Origin: Sinonovacula constricta
Lineage: Eukaryota > Mollusca > Bivalvia > Cardiida > Solecurtidae
DNA: 64,000 bases
NCBI GenBank assembly: GCA_007844125.1
Contig: CM017572.1
Coordinates: 35,289,503-35,353,502, forward strand
Reading direction: 5' to 3'
Positions 43,132 to 55,002 of the stretch are shown here, in pieces. The position numbers and the translations under genes are program-made. Each line of letters opens with the position of its first letter. Positions within the stretch are counted from its first letter, which is position 1. Under the pieces are notes generated by a model that saw nothing but the letters and a program-made list of their open reading frames with translations, did not search any database and was not told the DNA's origin.

Positions 43132-46100
43132 GTCATCATAAATAACATCATCAGCATCAGCAGCATCGTCGTTGTCGTCGTCGTTCTGCTTCTCTTCTTC
43201 TAACGATCTTAATTATATGATCATTAACATCCTCCTCCTCCTCCTCATCATCATCGACATCATCATCATCATCATCATCATCACCATTTTGATCGTCGTT
43301 CTGCTCCTATTCCTTTTCATTCTCCTCACGATCTTAATAATATGATCTTTTACATCATCGTCACTATCACCAGTAGTCAACTTACCACAGCCTTGTCCCA
43401 AGACTCAGTCTGCAGGTCCTCGAACAGGTAGCAAGAGTTATCGTCCCTGATCCACCCATTCATACACACACTGTACACTGATATAGAAAACAAGAGAGCG
43501 TCGGCGCAAAGCATCAAAGGTGGCCGTCGAGGGCAACAAACGGAAAAAGAACAGAAAAACCTTGTTGCTGTTAAGATTGGTTTTAAACGAAATGGTGTAT
43601 ATACATCACAAGTCAAGAGTTATAATTAATGTAGGTCATATAAAGACAATGTTCAAATTTACAATAAACCTCACTTGAAATAACGCGTTAAACAAACCAA
43701 CCAACCCTGGCAGCGGTTATAAAGGTATACACACGTTAATAATTTAAATCTCTAGCAAAACATACGCTTATTGGTCGAAGACCTATCCCAAAGTGAAGTT
43801 AAATTAAGATGTGAGTTCTGAGACTGAAAAGAAGTATGCATGTTGATTGGTAAGTATTTTTAGATTGTTATGATCTGTTTAGAAAGATAAGTTACCAAAC
43901 CAGTTCCATACCACACTACGGACTAAAGACAGTACAGACAAGACACAGTGGACAGAGACTGGACACACCAGACTGGACACACCAGACTGAACACACATAA
44001 CTGACCACCCACACTAAAGGGTTTCTAACTAGGACAAACAGATACATGATAAAAATAGCAATGATAATAATATTGATAATAATGAAGCCTGGGTAACATT
44101 GCTATTAAAATATTTACAATACTGCTATTGTCTAAACATATTCAGTTACCAAATTCAAACAATTCCTCAACCCCTCACCGCGTGGGTTCGAGTCCCGGTC
44201 GGGGCGAGAATTTCCATATGTGGAGTGTTTTTTTCCAGCTAACCTGCGGTGCGCCAAAGGTTTTACCTAGATACAAGTCTGGGGTCTTCCTCCATCAATA
44301 ATTAGCGGGACAGTGCCAAAATGGCTATAATTGTGTCCGTGCCGTGTAAGAAAAGAAAAACAACAGAATAGCCCATAACAATGTAAATCCTCGTTACAAT
44401 TCAATTTAAATTAAACAAGTCATACATAAATAAATGGAACAAAAACAATTTCAAATGACAGGAAATGTTGGTGCAGCATTTTAAACTACAATATAATTAA
44501 TTCTGATAGTCACTCAAGTAGAATTATAACCGAAATTCAATGCACGAAAGCGCCGCACTTCATTTGGTTATTAGAACAAAATGGCGCCATCCATAGGATT
44601 TTTCCAGGAACATATAGATAGTTTCCATGTGATGTCATAGGCACTGATAAGACAGTTTAAGGCAGCCATCTTGGAAGGCAGAAGCTAATGCAGGCCGAAA
44701 TCTGAAAATATGTGCTGTATTAAACTCATCACTGTGTTCTGATAGTTTAAAAGGCAAGAAAAGTACAAGCAAAACAGTTACACTGTTCATTTCATTTAAG
44801 TATGAGATAGCAATTTTATTTATTTCTGTGCGTTATTTATTTGTGCATTTATCTATTTTAAAAATATTGCATTCCAAAAATATGAATTTCAAGAGCTTTC
44901 CAATGATGTATAGCTTCTAATTTTTGGACCACAAATGAAGAAATTACAAGAAAATAAATTTTAGGCTTCTATAAGATTCATCTGAAAATCACTTGACGTT
45001 GCCATCAAAGATGGCTGCCAAAATAAGGGATCTTCACTGATCTATAGCCACCACGTTCATGCTCGGCGACGATAACAATAGTTCTCAATCCACAGCAATA
45101 AAAATTGACACCATGTTTAAATCTGGTTGTTTCAAATTTTGTTGGAATTATTTGTAGAATTTCTTGTACAAACTATGTGTAAAATGGTTTGCAAAAGAAA
45201 GATGAATCTAGAAACACATGTACACATGCTAATCTGAATTAGAAGTCGCCCTATATTTGTAGCCAATAAGAAGCTACTAAAAATTCAAATTCCTCGGCGA
45301 TTTATTTCAATAGTTTTATTTTCAACTGCGCATGTGCAACAAACCACGCATTCTGGCTTGACGCCTCCCCTTGTGAAACAAGTTTGAACAAATCAAGACG
45401 ATTGACAGTTTGATTGACAGTTTTATGGAGCGGATTAAATGTCATTTTAGTAGAACAGGTAGAAGTGGGGAGGGGGGGGACTTGTAGGTCGGATAGAATC
45501 TATTAAGACGCCGACGCTGCGCTCGTTTCGGCTTTTTTTTCTTCTATAGAAACGTCGTAATAGACTCTATCCTATACATAGATACACTTGTGTTCCGTGG
45601 TACATGTTTCATTTCCTTGGTACATGATTCGGTAATAAACTTGCATTTATTCAGCTGAAATGTATCGTTTTCCTTTTGTGACATGTTCAATCCGGTATCT
45701 TAACTAAGAGGAAATCGATGTTGTGAAGTGGGTACAGATGTGCTTATACACCGTCAGATATCTTAAACTGTCGGAAACATTGACAATCGCCGCCTATAGT
45801 ATCAGAGCAGAAATGAACAGAATAAACCATGTTCTTTAATTATCATCATCAAGAGACCTCGTTTGTTAATAGTCACAGTTAATAAACCACGTTTGTTAAT
45901 TATTGCCATCAATAGACCTCGTTTGTTAATAATCACAGTTAATAAACCACGTTTGTTAATTATCACCATCAAGAGACCTCGTTTGTTAATAGTCACAGTT
46001 AATAAACCACGTTTGTTAATTATTTCCGTCAATAGACCTCGTTTGTTAATTATTTCCGTCAATAGACCTCGTTTGTTAATAGTCACAGTTAATAAACCAC

Positions 46101-46829
46101 GTTTGTTAATTATTTCCGTCAATAGACCTCGTTTGTTAATAATCACAGTTAATTAACCACGTTTGTTAATTATTTCCATCAAGAAGAACAGAACAGAACA
46201 GAACATATCTTTATTTCATCCCAGGTACAATAGGTACAACATGGGGTAAGGTACACTAATATAGGTTTACAAAATACAATGTTCCGGATTAAACAAGAAA
46301 GTATCATTTTTCATAAATTGATATTTAGCTGAAGGTTGGAAGTCACAGTTAATTAACCACGTTTGTTTATTATAACCATCAAATTTCAATTTTCAATTCA
46401 AACTTTTATTGACATAACCAATTTGGCTATCGTCAAGTACAAAACGATATACACAAGTTGGAGAAGATGGCAGTATATAGTACATAACAAAATGACCAAG
46501 CATTTATAGAAAAGCATGATTAAAGAGAATATGAATACTTTCATTTAAGTTATACCTGTATTATTTCTACAAGCAATTCAAATGTGTCATGAGTGTATTA
46601 TAAGTAAATACATCATTTAGCAGTCATGCACCATTTGCTACAAGCGGGTACAATAGGGTATCAAGAGACCTCGTTTGTAAATAGTCACTGTTAACGCCAT
46701 CAAGAGACCTCGTTTTCTTAATAATCATGGTTAATCATTAACCGGTTCAGCCTTAAAGTTAAGAAACTAAACACAGATTTCGTTACCACTTCCAGCAACG
46801 CAGAGCAATCCAATTAGTTTCAGAAACAT
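40308..46829 (-). CDS. Lectin B: secreted C-type lectin gene (3' end open)
   Basis: Coding exons are 46829-46787, 43477-43386, 42839-42746, 42017-41939 and 40448-40308. Phases are 1, 0, 1, 2, exactly as in lectin A, and the five exons give 149 codons plus two bases. The product is a signal peptide and one CTLD with six canonical cysteines, EPN, the EEDC glutamate and WND. Sequon NST lies in exon 4. It is probably a secreted, calcium-dependent glycan-binding protein with mannose-type motif; this is family knowledge, not tested. Exon 5 ends in a good donor (GTAAGTAGG), so at least one more exon must exist. The nearest candidate is 40230-40203 (acceptor TTGCAG; E then LIYEKVRI and stop), which would leave only a 77-nt intron and no hydrophobic tail. 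It lies head-to-tail upstream of lectin A. Confidence 0.85.
40440..40880 (-). repeat. 57-58-bp array copied from the exon 5 acceptor
   Basis: Seven intronic copies plus the true site, at about 40424, 40486, 40543, 40599, 40657, 40715, 40771 and 40829 (CACATGCCA). Each unit, read on the sense strand, has TTAATATTTGACC, the pyrimidine tract TTGACCTTCCTCAG and GTTCGAGGTGACTTACTGGC. The second unit ends its tract in TTAG instead of CAG; two or three units have TTTCTCAG. ORFs such as 40604-40906 are artefacts. Confidence 0.92.
40954..41065 (+). mobile_element. SINE-1 head in lectin B intron 4
   Basis: GGACCTGGTAGCGCAATCGG, GAGCGTCGGCTCCAGG and GGGTTCGAACCTG form the tRNA-like head, truncated soon after ATACCAAAGTCGTTAAACATG. 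Not a tRNA gene: no 3' acceptor complement follows. Confidence 0.75.
41185..41275 (+). repeat. Dispersed repeat R2
   Basis: CTAGTACTGACTGCGATAAAG to TCTAGATCCGCCCC, as at 18785 and 63290. Confidence 0.6.
41330..41585 (+). mobile_element. SINE-3 in lectin B intron 4
   Basis: Head-like GCGGGTTCAAACCCCGGCCGG, then CTTCCCTCCTAACGCTCGGG, CCGGGTTCAGTCCCTGGGC and TCGCTGCACAGTATCGGC. Shared with 53195-53425 and a fragment at 11405. Confidence 0.7.
41586..41938. other. Lectin B intron 4, TTGCGAC-rich segment
   Basis: Repeated TTGCGAC / GTCGCAA motifs in both orientations (41626, 41822, 41837, 41885) suggest a degraded palindromic element. ORFs on both strands are unsupported. Confidence 0.35.
41939..42017 (-). 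CDS. Lectin B exon 4: CTLD core segment
   Basis: Acceptor TTTTATCATTCAG, donor GG|GTAAGAAT, 79 nt. Encodes [20 protein letters not shown] and GNSTD. NST is a possible glycosylation site where lectin A has an extra Cys. A MITE-A starts only about 40 bp upstream of the acceptor. Confidence 0.9.
42059..42552 (+). mobile_element. MITE-A, full length, in lectin B intron 3
   Basis: 494 bp from AAGGTGGTGTCCGACAG to AACGGTCGGATACAAACTT, flanked by TA on both sides (42057-42058, 42553-42554). This is the cleanest TA duplication of the family here. Confidence 0.88.
42746..42839 (-). CDS. Lectin B exon 3: CTLD helix segment
   Basis: Acceptor ATATTACAG, donor A|GTACGT. Encodes [17 protein letters not shown] and [14 protein letters not shown]. 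One codon longer than lectin A exon 3. The donor was chosen because it is the GT that keeps phase 1 into exon 4 (A+GT, Ser). Confidence 0.9.
42910..43285. repeat. (ATT)n and (ATC)n in lectin B intron 2
   Basis: ATT tract (42910-43052), ATC tract (43093-43140) and CTC/ATC tract (43230-43285), in the same intron that carries (ATC)n in lectin A. Confidence 0.9.
43386..43477 (-). CDS. Lectin B exon 2: CTLD N-terminal segment
   Basis: Acceptor TTTTCTATATCAG, donor GTG|GTAAGTTG. Encodes [18 protein letters not shown] and [17 protein letters not shown]...SCYLF is the textbook long-form CTLD start, retaining GW. Phase 1 in, phase 0 out. Confidence 0.92.
44165..44350 (+). mobile_element. SINE-2 copy
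   Basis: Starts within the tRNA-like head (CCCTCACCGCGTGGGTTCGAG, GTCCCGGTCGGGGCGAG) and continues through AGCTAACCTGCGGTGCGCC and GTCTGGGGTCTTCCTCC. The reverse copy at 54735 has the rest of the head. Confidence 0.75.
44613..45046 (+). mobile_element. MITE-C copy 2
   Basis: Starts ATAGATAGTTTCCATGTGATG and ends TCTTCACTGATCTATAG, with the GTGGAAACTA part of the right terminus deleted and some internal loss relative to 23624-24147. Confidence 0.8.
45235..45580 (+). repeat. Dispersed repeat R1
   Basis: Matches 38395-38610 (GATAGAATCTATTAAG, CGCTCGTTTCGGCT, TATAGAAACG), with an extra internal segment. Confidence 0.7.
45846..46180. repeat. 30-bp array, two alternating types
   Basis: GTTTGTTAATAGTCACAGTT + AATAAACCAC alternates with GTTTGTTAATTATYNCCRTC + AAKAGACCTC. 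About 11 units; remnants at 46340-46380 and 46660-46735 lie beyond two retroposon-like inserts, so the array was once longer and was split. Confidence 0.88.
46183..46320 (-). mobile_element. Possible retroposon 3' end splitting the array
   Basis: GAACAGAACAGAACAGAAC followed by ATATCTTTATTTCATCCC; on the minus strand this is AATAAAGATAT plus a GTTCT tail repeat. It separates 30-bp units at 46170 and 46340. Confidence 0.5.
46383..46660 (-). mobile_element. Possible second retroposon 3' end
   Basis: ATTTCAATTTTCAATTCAAAC then TTTTATTGACATAACC; on the minus strand AATAAAAGTTTGAATTG with a tail repeat. It separates 30-bp-array remnants at 46375 and 46665. Confidence 0.45.
46787..46829 (-). CDS. 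Lectin B exon 1: start and signal peptide
   Basis: ATG at 46829-46827 with G at -3. Encodes [14 protein letters not shown], a short leader with Lys then a hydrophobic core and small residues for cleavage. Donor G|GTAACG, phase 1, joins exon 2 as GTG (Val). It begins MFL like lectin A exon 1, which supports both starts. Confidence 0.75.
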
Positions 46830-49800
46830 GTCTTGATCTCACGAACCTTACAAATACAATGGGAGTGTTCAATTTATCCACGGAAGTATTCTGAATATAA
46901 GATTGTTATCTGAAAATGGAATCGTGTGAAAAAATGGATCAAGTTCATGTCTTATCTTACAAGATAGCGTAGCTTTGTCACATAAAACTACGTGGTTACA
47001 TATGTAACATATTTTAGACCAGTATCAACAATAAACAACCATATACCGGACTAGTCTGGATTACCTGCCCTTTGTCTAAACAAAGGGTCAGGCACAAACG
47101 AAATAATGGCGCGGCGATGGAAATGGTAAGTTTACGAGCTAATAGCAAAAGGTGGGTCATTGTGATAGTATTGATTTTCTGGTCAATATCAATGTTGTAG
47201 TTTTCATTCGTGTAAAGCGTTGTTTAGGAGCTATTACTTATGATGAGATTTTACATTCCTGACAAGTTGAATATTTTTCGGACAAATTTACACATAGTGT
47301 AATTTCGGACAATATTGATTTAATTGATAAATATTAAGTTAAAAATAACTTAAGTGAAAATTTCAGTTCCCCATATTTCCTTCATTAGGTAATTTATATT
47401 GAAAATCATTACATCTGTGTGAAATGCATTCATAAAACATTTCTTTTATGCAAAAATAAGTCATTTTAAAACAAAAGTATAAATGTAATGGTGTTAAGAA
47501 AATTTTAATAATTTTAAGTTTTGACTTAAGATGCTTTGTGAATACGGCCCCTTGGAGTGGCATGTTAACTTTGGTAAAAAGATCTTATTATTACTTTATT
47601 ATCGCCATTTTCACTATATTTGTCCATTTTTAAACTTGATCATGTTATACAGTCCTATAGAAGTTATCAGTAATAGGTTTGCAGCAAAAAATATTTTTTT
47701 ATGCAGATAGGATGTTGTTTTAGCTGAAAAATGGTATGCAACATGACAATATGCACTGTGTGGTGTATAGTATTAATTTGAAGAGCTAAAAATGATGGTT
47801 TTTCAGCATTATGTTGTATCATTTAAAAATTACTAAGTTTGCATAGCAAAATATTATATTTTACGTGAACAATTTATACTCATTGGTTATATTTCACTAT
47901 ACACATTTCTTTCTAGTTTTATTAGCTTTTTGTTTCATCAATTTTTAAGAAAAAATAAAAAATTGACAGGGGTTTGTATACAAGTAGAGTTTGTTATACA
48001 TTTTGACAATTTCTTTCAAACTGAAATTAAGAAGCCAATGAATTGAAAAAGAAATTAATATTAAAATGATTTGCAGTTTATTTTTCAAGATTTATATGTA
48101 TTTAACACAAAAACATACCTAACTTTGAATTATCTTTTGTGTGCAATGTTTTTAATTATGTAATTCCTGCACACCTGCAAAGGGTAATATTTTGTAGTGT
48201 CCGCAACAGAGCTTCACACATTACAAAAAAGGAGATACATAGTTTACTTTGCTGTTATATAAATTGCCTTGGGCACATGTTTCTACAATCCAAGCGCTTT
48301 CACCAAATGCCTTAAGGTTTTTTCGCATTTAAAGAAAAGCTTTGTCTGCAACGGTGTAGTGTCCGCAATACAAATATTAATATGATTCTAAATAAGGCAT
48401 TTTTCATGTTCTCAAAGTTGTTTTTGCTAAAAAATGTTTGGTTTGATTGCAGTTATATAAAAAAGTGAAATAAATATTATTGTCTAGTCTGATTTTCTGT
48501 CAAACAGGACATAATAGTGAAATTAATGTACTTCTAACATGGGTCAATAAGGATATTCAATGTATTTTAACATATATAATGTATATACCAATTGAATGAT
48601 GAAAGACAGTTCAGGTAACTTAAAAGAAATAAAAAAGATGTGACTTATCTGAGACCAGAAAAAGGGTTTACACATTTATTTTTATTTTTTAATTATGTGT
48701 TGCGGACACTACAAGATGCCTTTCATCCTTCATGTACCAATAATAGGTCTAATTGTTGAAGAACTGATGAAATAATGCTTCTACTTTAAAAAGCTTCATC
48801 TCAAAAAGCTTAATTGATACCAATTGCAGTCAGGATCAAACACCATTTTTTGCATTTATCATCTTAATCACATCAATATAAGTTGGTCATTCAAAGGGAG
48901 TACTGTTGTAAGAATTCTTAAAGAATCTGGGCTTACCAGTATGTTGATTTCTCTTTTGTTTTTGCCAGACAACTGAACTATTTAGATATGCAAATTAATT
49001 AATCTATAGACTATTTACATGAAACATGCATATAATGATATAACATTATCTAATGAAAAATAAGAAGTTAAAATTAAGCCCAAATGTCAGTTAATGTGTA
49101 ACATAATACTAATATGGCAACTTATATTAACACAAAGTCTGGTCAGTATAATTATTATTTATGTACAGTGAGTTAGTTCTTCTATGCACTTGGAACTGAA
49201 GCAAACATTTATGCATGATAATTCTAAATCAAACTACGGTATATGATTATCTAAAACATAAGCAAGTTAACTGCCAACCCTTGTCCTCACCAGCAATGTC
49301 ATTTGAAATGTTTTAAAATATTACTGTGTGCATGTAAACTCAACTCACAGGAAAATTCTTTTAATGTCTTTTTTTGTTGTTATTTCTTTTAGATCTGATT
49401 AATGGAATTTGTTAAAAATGATGTGAGTGTTTATCATTATTTTGATTTTTTGTTTTGTTTAATAACAGTGTCAGGTATACAGAAAGGTATTATTGCCACT
49501 AATTTGGTTTTCATTTAATTTGAATTTTTAATAACAATATTAAATAACGATTTAAGAGAATAGAGTGTGTCATTTACACAACTAGTGTGACATTTGCCAA
49601 AATTTTCCTTTGAAGGGGACAAAAATTAACAAGAAATGCTATTATAAAATGAAATACTGGTAATGTTTCTGTAAGAAAAGTACCCAGGAAGCATGAAGTC
49701 CAAACAAATGAGTGCAAAACACTTACTTAATTTGACTTAGCATTTTCATATTCATTGTTATTATTTGCTATCAATTGTTAAGTGTTTTTTATATAAATTA

Positions 49801-50605
49801 ACAACATTAAAACACACAATTTTATCTTCAGTACTTTAGGAAAACTATTTTTTAAAGTTTGCATTGATTTAAGTTTCTACAACATTTAAGACTCCTTATT
49901 TTTATGTTCACTTATTTGTTAGTTTGTATGTTCTACTCTTAAGTTTTTGCATTTTGGCATTGTAAAGATTCTATTAAAATTATTCTATCAACACAAAAAT
50001 GAGGAGCATGTGTCTAGGTAGATCAAACAGTAAGAATAACAGTACATATTGTGCAATTCTTAGAATGTCCTAATTTTGAAATAGTGCTCTTTCATACACA
50101 TTGTAAATGATGAAGTATTCAAGTAAGTTAATAAAATGACATAACAAGCATCCCACAATAACTGTATAAGCACAATATCTTTGATTATATTGTACCGTTT
50201 ACATTTAAGATAATATATGTATTGTCCGCATGGCAATGTAATACTTTCTCAATAAACATAACTAAAACACATTCGTATTGATCACAATGCAAAACAAAAT
50301 CATGTTATAATCATTTAACAAGAGAACTTATGATCGCATATCCGAAATATCACAATCTTCGTATTTGTCCGAAAAGTACTCAACTTATTGAAATTAAAAA
50401 AAAATAACATACGGAAATGCTCCACGAAAAGAAACCTTATCTTTAAGAATTTTATATATACATATCGATTGAAAATTGAACAATATCCCGATGAACAACT
50501 TTTTGAAAATATTTTGTTAGCTTACAGCTATCATTGCGTCGGCCATTGTTTCGTCAATGCCAGACTTCTATTATGTTTACAATAGAAGCTGGGAACCAGA
50601 CTAAT
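46830..50605. other. 3.8-kb AT-rich region 5' of lectin B, no gene seen
   Basis: Holds the presumed lectin B promoter near 46830-47000 (TATA-like TTATATTC about 65 bp upstream of the ATG on the minus strand, weak). The motif TAGTGTCCGCAA occurs at about 48196 and 48356, and inverted at about 48700. ORFs at 47363-47563 and 50388-50585 are unsupported. Confidence 0.5.
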
Positions 50606-50607
50606 AC

Positions 50608-50870
50608 CGGACATGGTAGCACAGTCGGTAGAGCGTCGGCTCCAGGTACGGAGGCCCCGGGCCGCGACATGCCAAAGTCGCTTTAAACGGTAATGGTATA
50701 GCTCCCTTGCTAGCGCTTAAGCAAATATAAGGGTATACTGTAACTGGGTGTGGTATCATGCCATGTTATACACAGTAAAGGCAGCACTATATCTGCTTCA
50801 AGTGTGCACGTCTCCAGATAACTGAAATACTGTCGGTGGGACGATAAACCAAAGACACATAAACATAAAC
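50608..50870 (+). mobile_element. SINE-1 copy
   Basis: CGGACATGGTAGCACAGTCGG head, a deletion in the B-box region (GGCCCCGGGCCGCGACATGCC), then the body AACTGGGTGTGGTATCATGCC to TACTGTCGGTGGGACGATAAAC. Confidence 0.8.
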
Positions 50871-50892
50871 AACCATAAAAAGGAGTGACACT

Positions 50893-51440
50893 CAAAAGTG
50901 GTATCCGACATTTTGAACCAAAATATTATTTCTCAAATAACCAAAAAAGTAATTCATTTCGAAAAGTTCCTGCAAAATTGATGCCCTAGATCAGTGTGAA
51001 CAATGAAACATAAATCTCCATTCCTCATTTCAAGCAGGTTATTTCCCATCTAAGCCACGCTGCAGAGATAGCTATTTATAACTAATAAAACCACGTGACA
51101 ACTCACTTTTGAGATTACTTTTGAGATCGTCACCAGGGTTATTCGCCTTAACGTCTATTTTTAGCAGACACCACTATCATTATTATTTATAGATTTTGAA
51201 ATAATGAACATTTACGTTATGTCGGAACACCAAACTTGGAATTACAACAATGTATTTTCTATCCGAACCACGTGACCACCTACTTTTGAGATCACCTTAC
51301 ATGAGCATCCGGGTAATAAGCTCTGCCGTTGATATCTATTTTTAGCCGAAATTCCCATCGGGTAAACTTGTAGTTTTAGAAATAATGGACATTTAATTCG
51401 ATATGTTTCATGATTTATACTTCCTTATAATTGAGGCAAA
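50893..51440 (+). mobile_element. MITE-A, one partial copy plus a second fragment
   Basis: 50893-51215 starts AAAAGTGGTATCCGACATTTTG. At about 51228 the sequence jumps back to mid-element (CCAAACTTGGAATTACAAC, TATTTTCTATCCGAACC) and runs to about 51440, a tandem partial duplication. Confidence 0.75.
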
Positions 51441-51463
51441 GTTATAAATAGTCTTTACTAAGG

Positions 51464-51992
51464 CGGTATCCGACAGTTTGGGACAAAATTTATTTTCTCT
51501 AATAACTAAATAAGTCATGTTCTCTGAAAAGTTCCTGCAAAATGCGGTTTATTGTTGACATAAATCTTTGTGAACAGTCAAGCATAAATCAGAACCCGTC
51601 ATTGCAAATAGTATTTCCTATTCGAGCCACGCTGCAGAGATAGCTATTTTTGAATTAAGAAAACCACGTGTCCCTTACTTTTGAGATCTCGTTATATATA
51701 GTCATCCGGGTAATCTGCTCTGGCGTCGATATCTGCTTTTAGCTGATTGTCGAGCCTTTTATACAGTTGGAAAGAATACACTATAATGTTGTGTTTGTTG
51801 TTGTTGTTGTTGTTTTGTTTTCGCGATTATTTCTGTCTAACAAGTCAGTTAGTGTTCTAAGTCGTACTTATTTAGACTAAAGTATAAATTTATACAGATA
51901 TTCTGCCCAAATTCCCCAAAGCGGTGCTTCGATATTGTTATATGTATTTTATGCAAGCAAACTTTCAGATACCTCATTTAAACTAAAGTATT
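51464..51992 (+). mobile_element. MITE-A, full length
   Basis: TAAGGCGGTATCCGACAG to GCAAACTTTCAGATACCTC, about 529 bp, with a small GTT expansion at 51793-51815. Confidence 0.8.
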
Positions 51993-52061
51993 CATAACCG
52001 TCTGATGACACATTTAACAGCGTTCTACGCAGAAGATTATTTCGTTTTTACTACCAAGGGC

Positions 52062-53190
<1,129 letters not shown>

Positions 53191-53194
53191 CGAA

Positions 53195-53425
53195 GCGTCG
53201 GCTTGCGGATCGGGAGTTCTTGGGTTCAAACCCCGGCCGGGTCAAACCAAAGACTTTAAAGTTGGTAGTAGTGGCTTCCCTCCTAACGCTCGGGACAGCA
53301 TTACGCCTGAGCCGGGTTCAGTCCCTGGGCACCTCATAAGTGCCCCATGTGCTATAATGATAGAAATGTCGCTGCACAATATCGGCAAAAATGTCGGCTA
53401 ATCCCATGCCATCCCTATAAATTCC
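53195..53425 (+). mobile_element. SINE-3 copy
   Basis: GGGTTCAAACCCCGGCCGGG, CTTCCCTCCTAACGCTCGGG, CCGGGTTCAGTCCCTGGGC and GCTGCACAATATCGGC, with an internal deletion relative to 41330-41585. Confidence 0.75.
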
Positions 53426-53687
53426 GGAGTTGTCCGGATAGCACCGAGTAGCTACGAATTCTACTTCTTAATAATATTGCATCTTCTTGTGGCCTGTGTT
53501 GTTCGTAATCAGACGACACACAATAATGGTCCATCATCATTACTGTTCACCTCAACATCCACATAGAGACACCTGCTTTGTTTGAAAAATGAGCTCTTAT
53601 GCCATTAAGGTTGGATAAAACAACTTCTTTTTGGAAATTTTTAAAATGTTTTGAAAATGATATGAAATGTTACGCTGAAATTGTTAC

Positions 53688-53688
<1 letters not shown>

Positions 53689-53725
<37 letters not shown>

Positions 53726-53821
53726 ATGATGATGATGATGATGATGATGGCAATGACGATGGCATAATTATGTGGATAATTACTATGATAAGATGCTGCT
53801 GCTGCTAATGATGGTGCTGCT

Positions 53822-53880
<59 letters not shown>

Positions 53881-53974
53881 CGATGATGACGATGACGACG
53901 ATGATGATGATGATAACTATGACGATAATGACGATGACAATGACGATGACGATGACGATGATGATGACTATGAC

Positions 53975-54031
<57 letters not shown>

Positions 54032-54240
54032 AATTTATGATGATGATGATGATGATGATGGCGATTATGGTGACGACGATGGCATATTTATGTGGATAAT
54101 TACGATGATAAGATAAAGGACGAAAATGTTCATGTTGCTGCTGCTGTTGTTGTTGCTGCTGTTGATTCTGCTGCTGCTGATGATGATGATGCCTATGATG
54201 ATTATGATGATGGTGATGATGAACATGATGACAACTGAGA
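53689..54240 (+). repeat. (GAT)n / (GCT)n compound microsatellite
   Basis: GAT tracts (53689-53750, 53834-54060, 54178-54232) with GCT/GTT tracts (53793-53832, 54134-54180). ATTATGTGGATAATTACTATG at 53766 and TTTATGTGGATAATTACGATG at 54087 show a larger, roughly 320-bp duplication. Confidence 0.9.
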
Positions 54241-54244
54241 TAAA

Positions 54245-54734
54245 TACGATGACCTTGACGATTACGACGATTGTGACGAAAGACAAAATCAGCTTGATTT
54301 GGTTGAAGATATTGTAATGGATTTACTTTTCACTCGAACCTATAGCAATAAAATTATAGCTTATTTCATCCTCCTATATATAGCTTAACTTTCGCTCTGT
54401 GGACACGAAATTTAACAGACCCGCAACACAAGAAAGTTGGAATTTCTGTAGATAAACACGAAAAGAGTTTGATTTACCACGTGCACTTTGTGGCTCGTCT
54501 ATGATTTCCAGGAATCGCCTGTGCTTGGCTCTGTAAATGGGTTCCGTCTGTAGATTGTAAGAAGCGGCTGGGTTCAGGAAACATAGCTAGTGCAGTGAAG
54601 GGGTTGGGAGTGTGGGGAGAGAGACAGTGTATACTCGTAAAGCTAACAGTGAGTGGCTGGATGATTGTTTTGTTGTTGTTTTTTTTGTTACATCGCAGCG
54701 ACACAATTATGGTCATATTGGTGACGTCCAGCTA
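54245..54734. other. Intergenic, no supported gene
   Basis: Ordinary sequence; a possible 70-nt exon on the minus strand is listed among the rejected items. Confidence 0.5.
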
Positions 54735-54908
54735 ATTATTGGTGGAGGATGACCACCCCAGACGCAGACGAACCACCGGCGCACTGCAGGTTAGCTGGAT
54801 AACCTCCCCACATGCAAGTTCTCGAACCGATCGGGACTCGAACTCACGTGGTGAGGGGCTGAAGAGTTTCAAGTCAGCGACTCTAACCGCTTGGCCACGG
54901 GCGCCTCC
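54735..54908 (-). mobile_element. SINE-2 copy with Ser/Leu-tRNA-like head
   Basis: On the minus strand the head reads GGCGCCCGTGGCCAAGCGG, TTAGAGTCGCTGACTTG and GTGAGTTCGAGTCCCGATCG, resembling a class II (Ser/Leu-type) tRNA. The body (GCAGTGCGCCGGTGG-like) matches 44230-44310. Confidence 0.75.
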
Positions 54909-55002
54909 GTGACTGGATGTAAAATCTTGCTTAGAAATAACAGATGGAGAAATTGTTATACAAAGCAGTTGTCCGTATCATTTAGAAAAATTGAAATACT
55001 AC

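Larger units (their letters stand above)
43478..46786. other. Lectin B intron 1
   Basis: A 3.3-kb intron built largely of SINE-2, MITE-C, repeat R1, a 30-bp array and two retroposon-like tails, each listed separately. A dispersed 'GACACACCAGACTG' duplication is at 43958-43990. No further exon was recognised. Confidence 0.7.

Noticed and set aside
24852..43477. A single gene encoding both CTLDs
   Set aside because: Lectin B exon 5 ends with two bases of a codon and lectin A exon 2 begins with two, so they cannot join in frame. Lectin A also has its own signal-peptide exon, so two genes are more likely.
54478..54547. Possible 70-nt minus-strand exon (TEPIYRAKHRRFLEIIDEPQ), phase 0 to 1
   Set aside because: Same phases as the lectin exon 3, but no cysteine or CTLD motif and no partner exons found.
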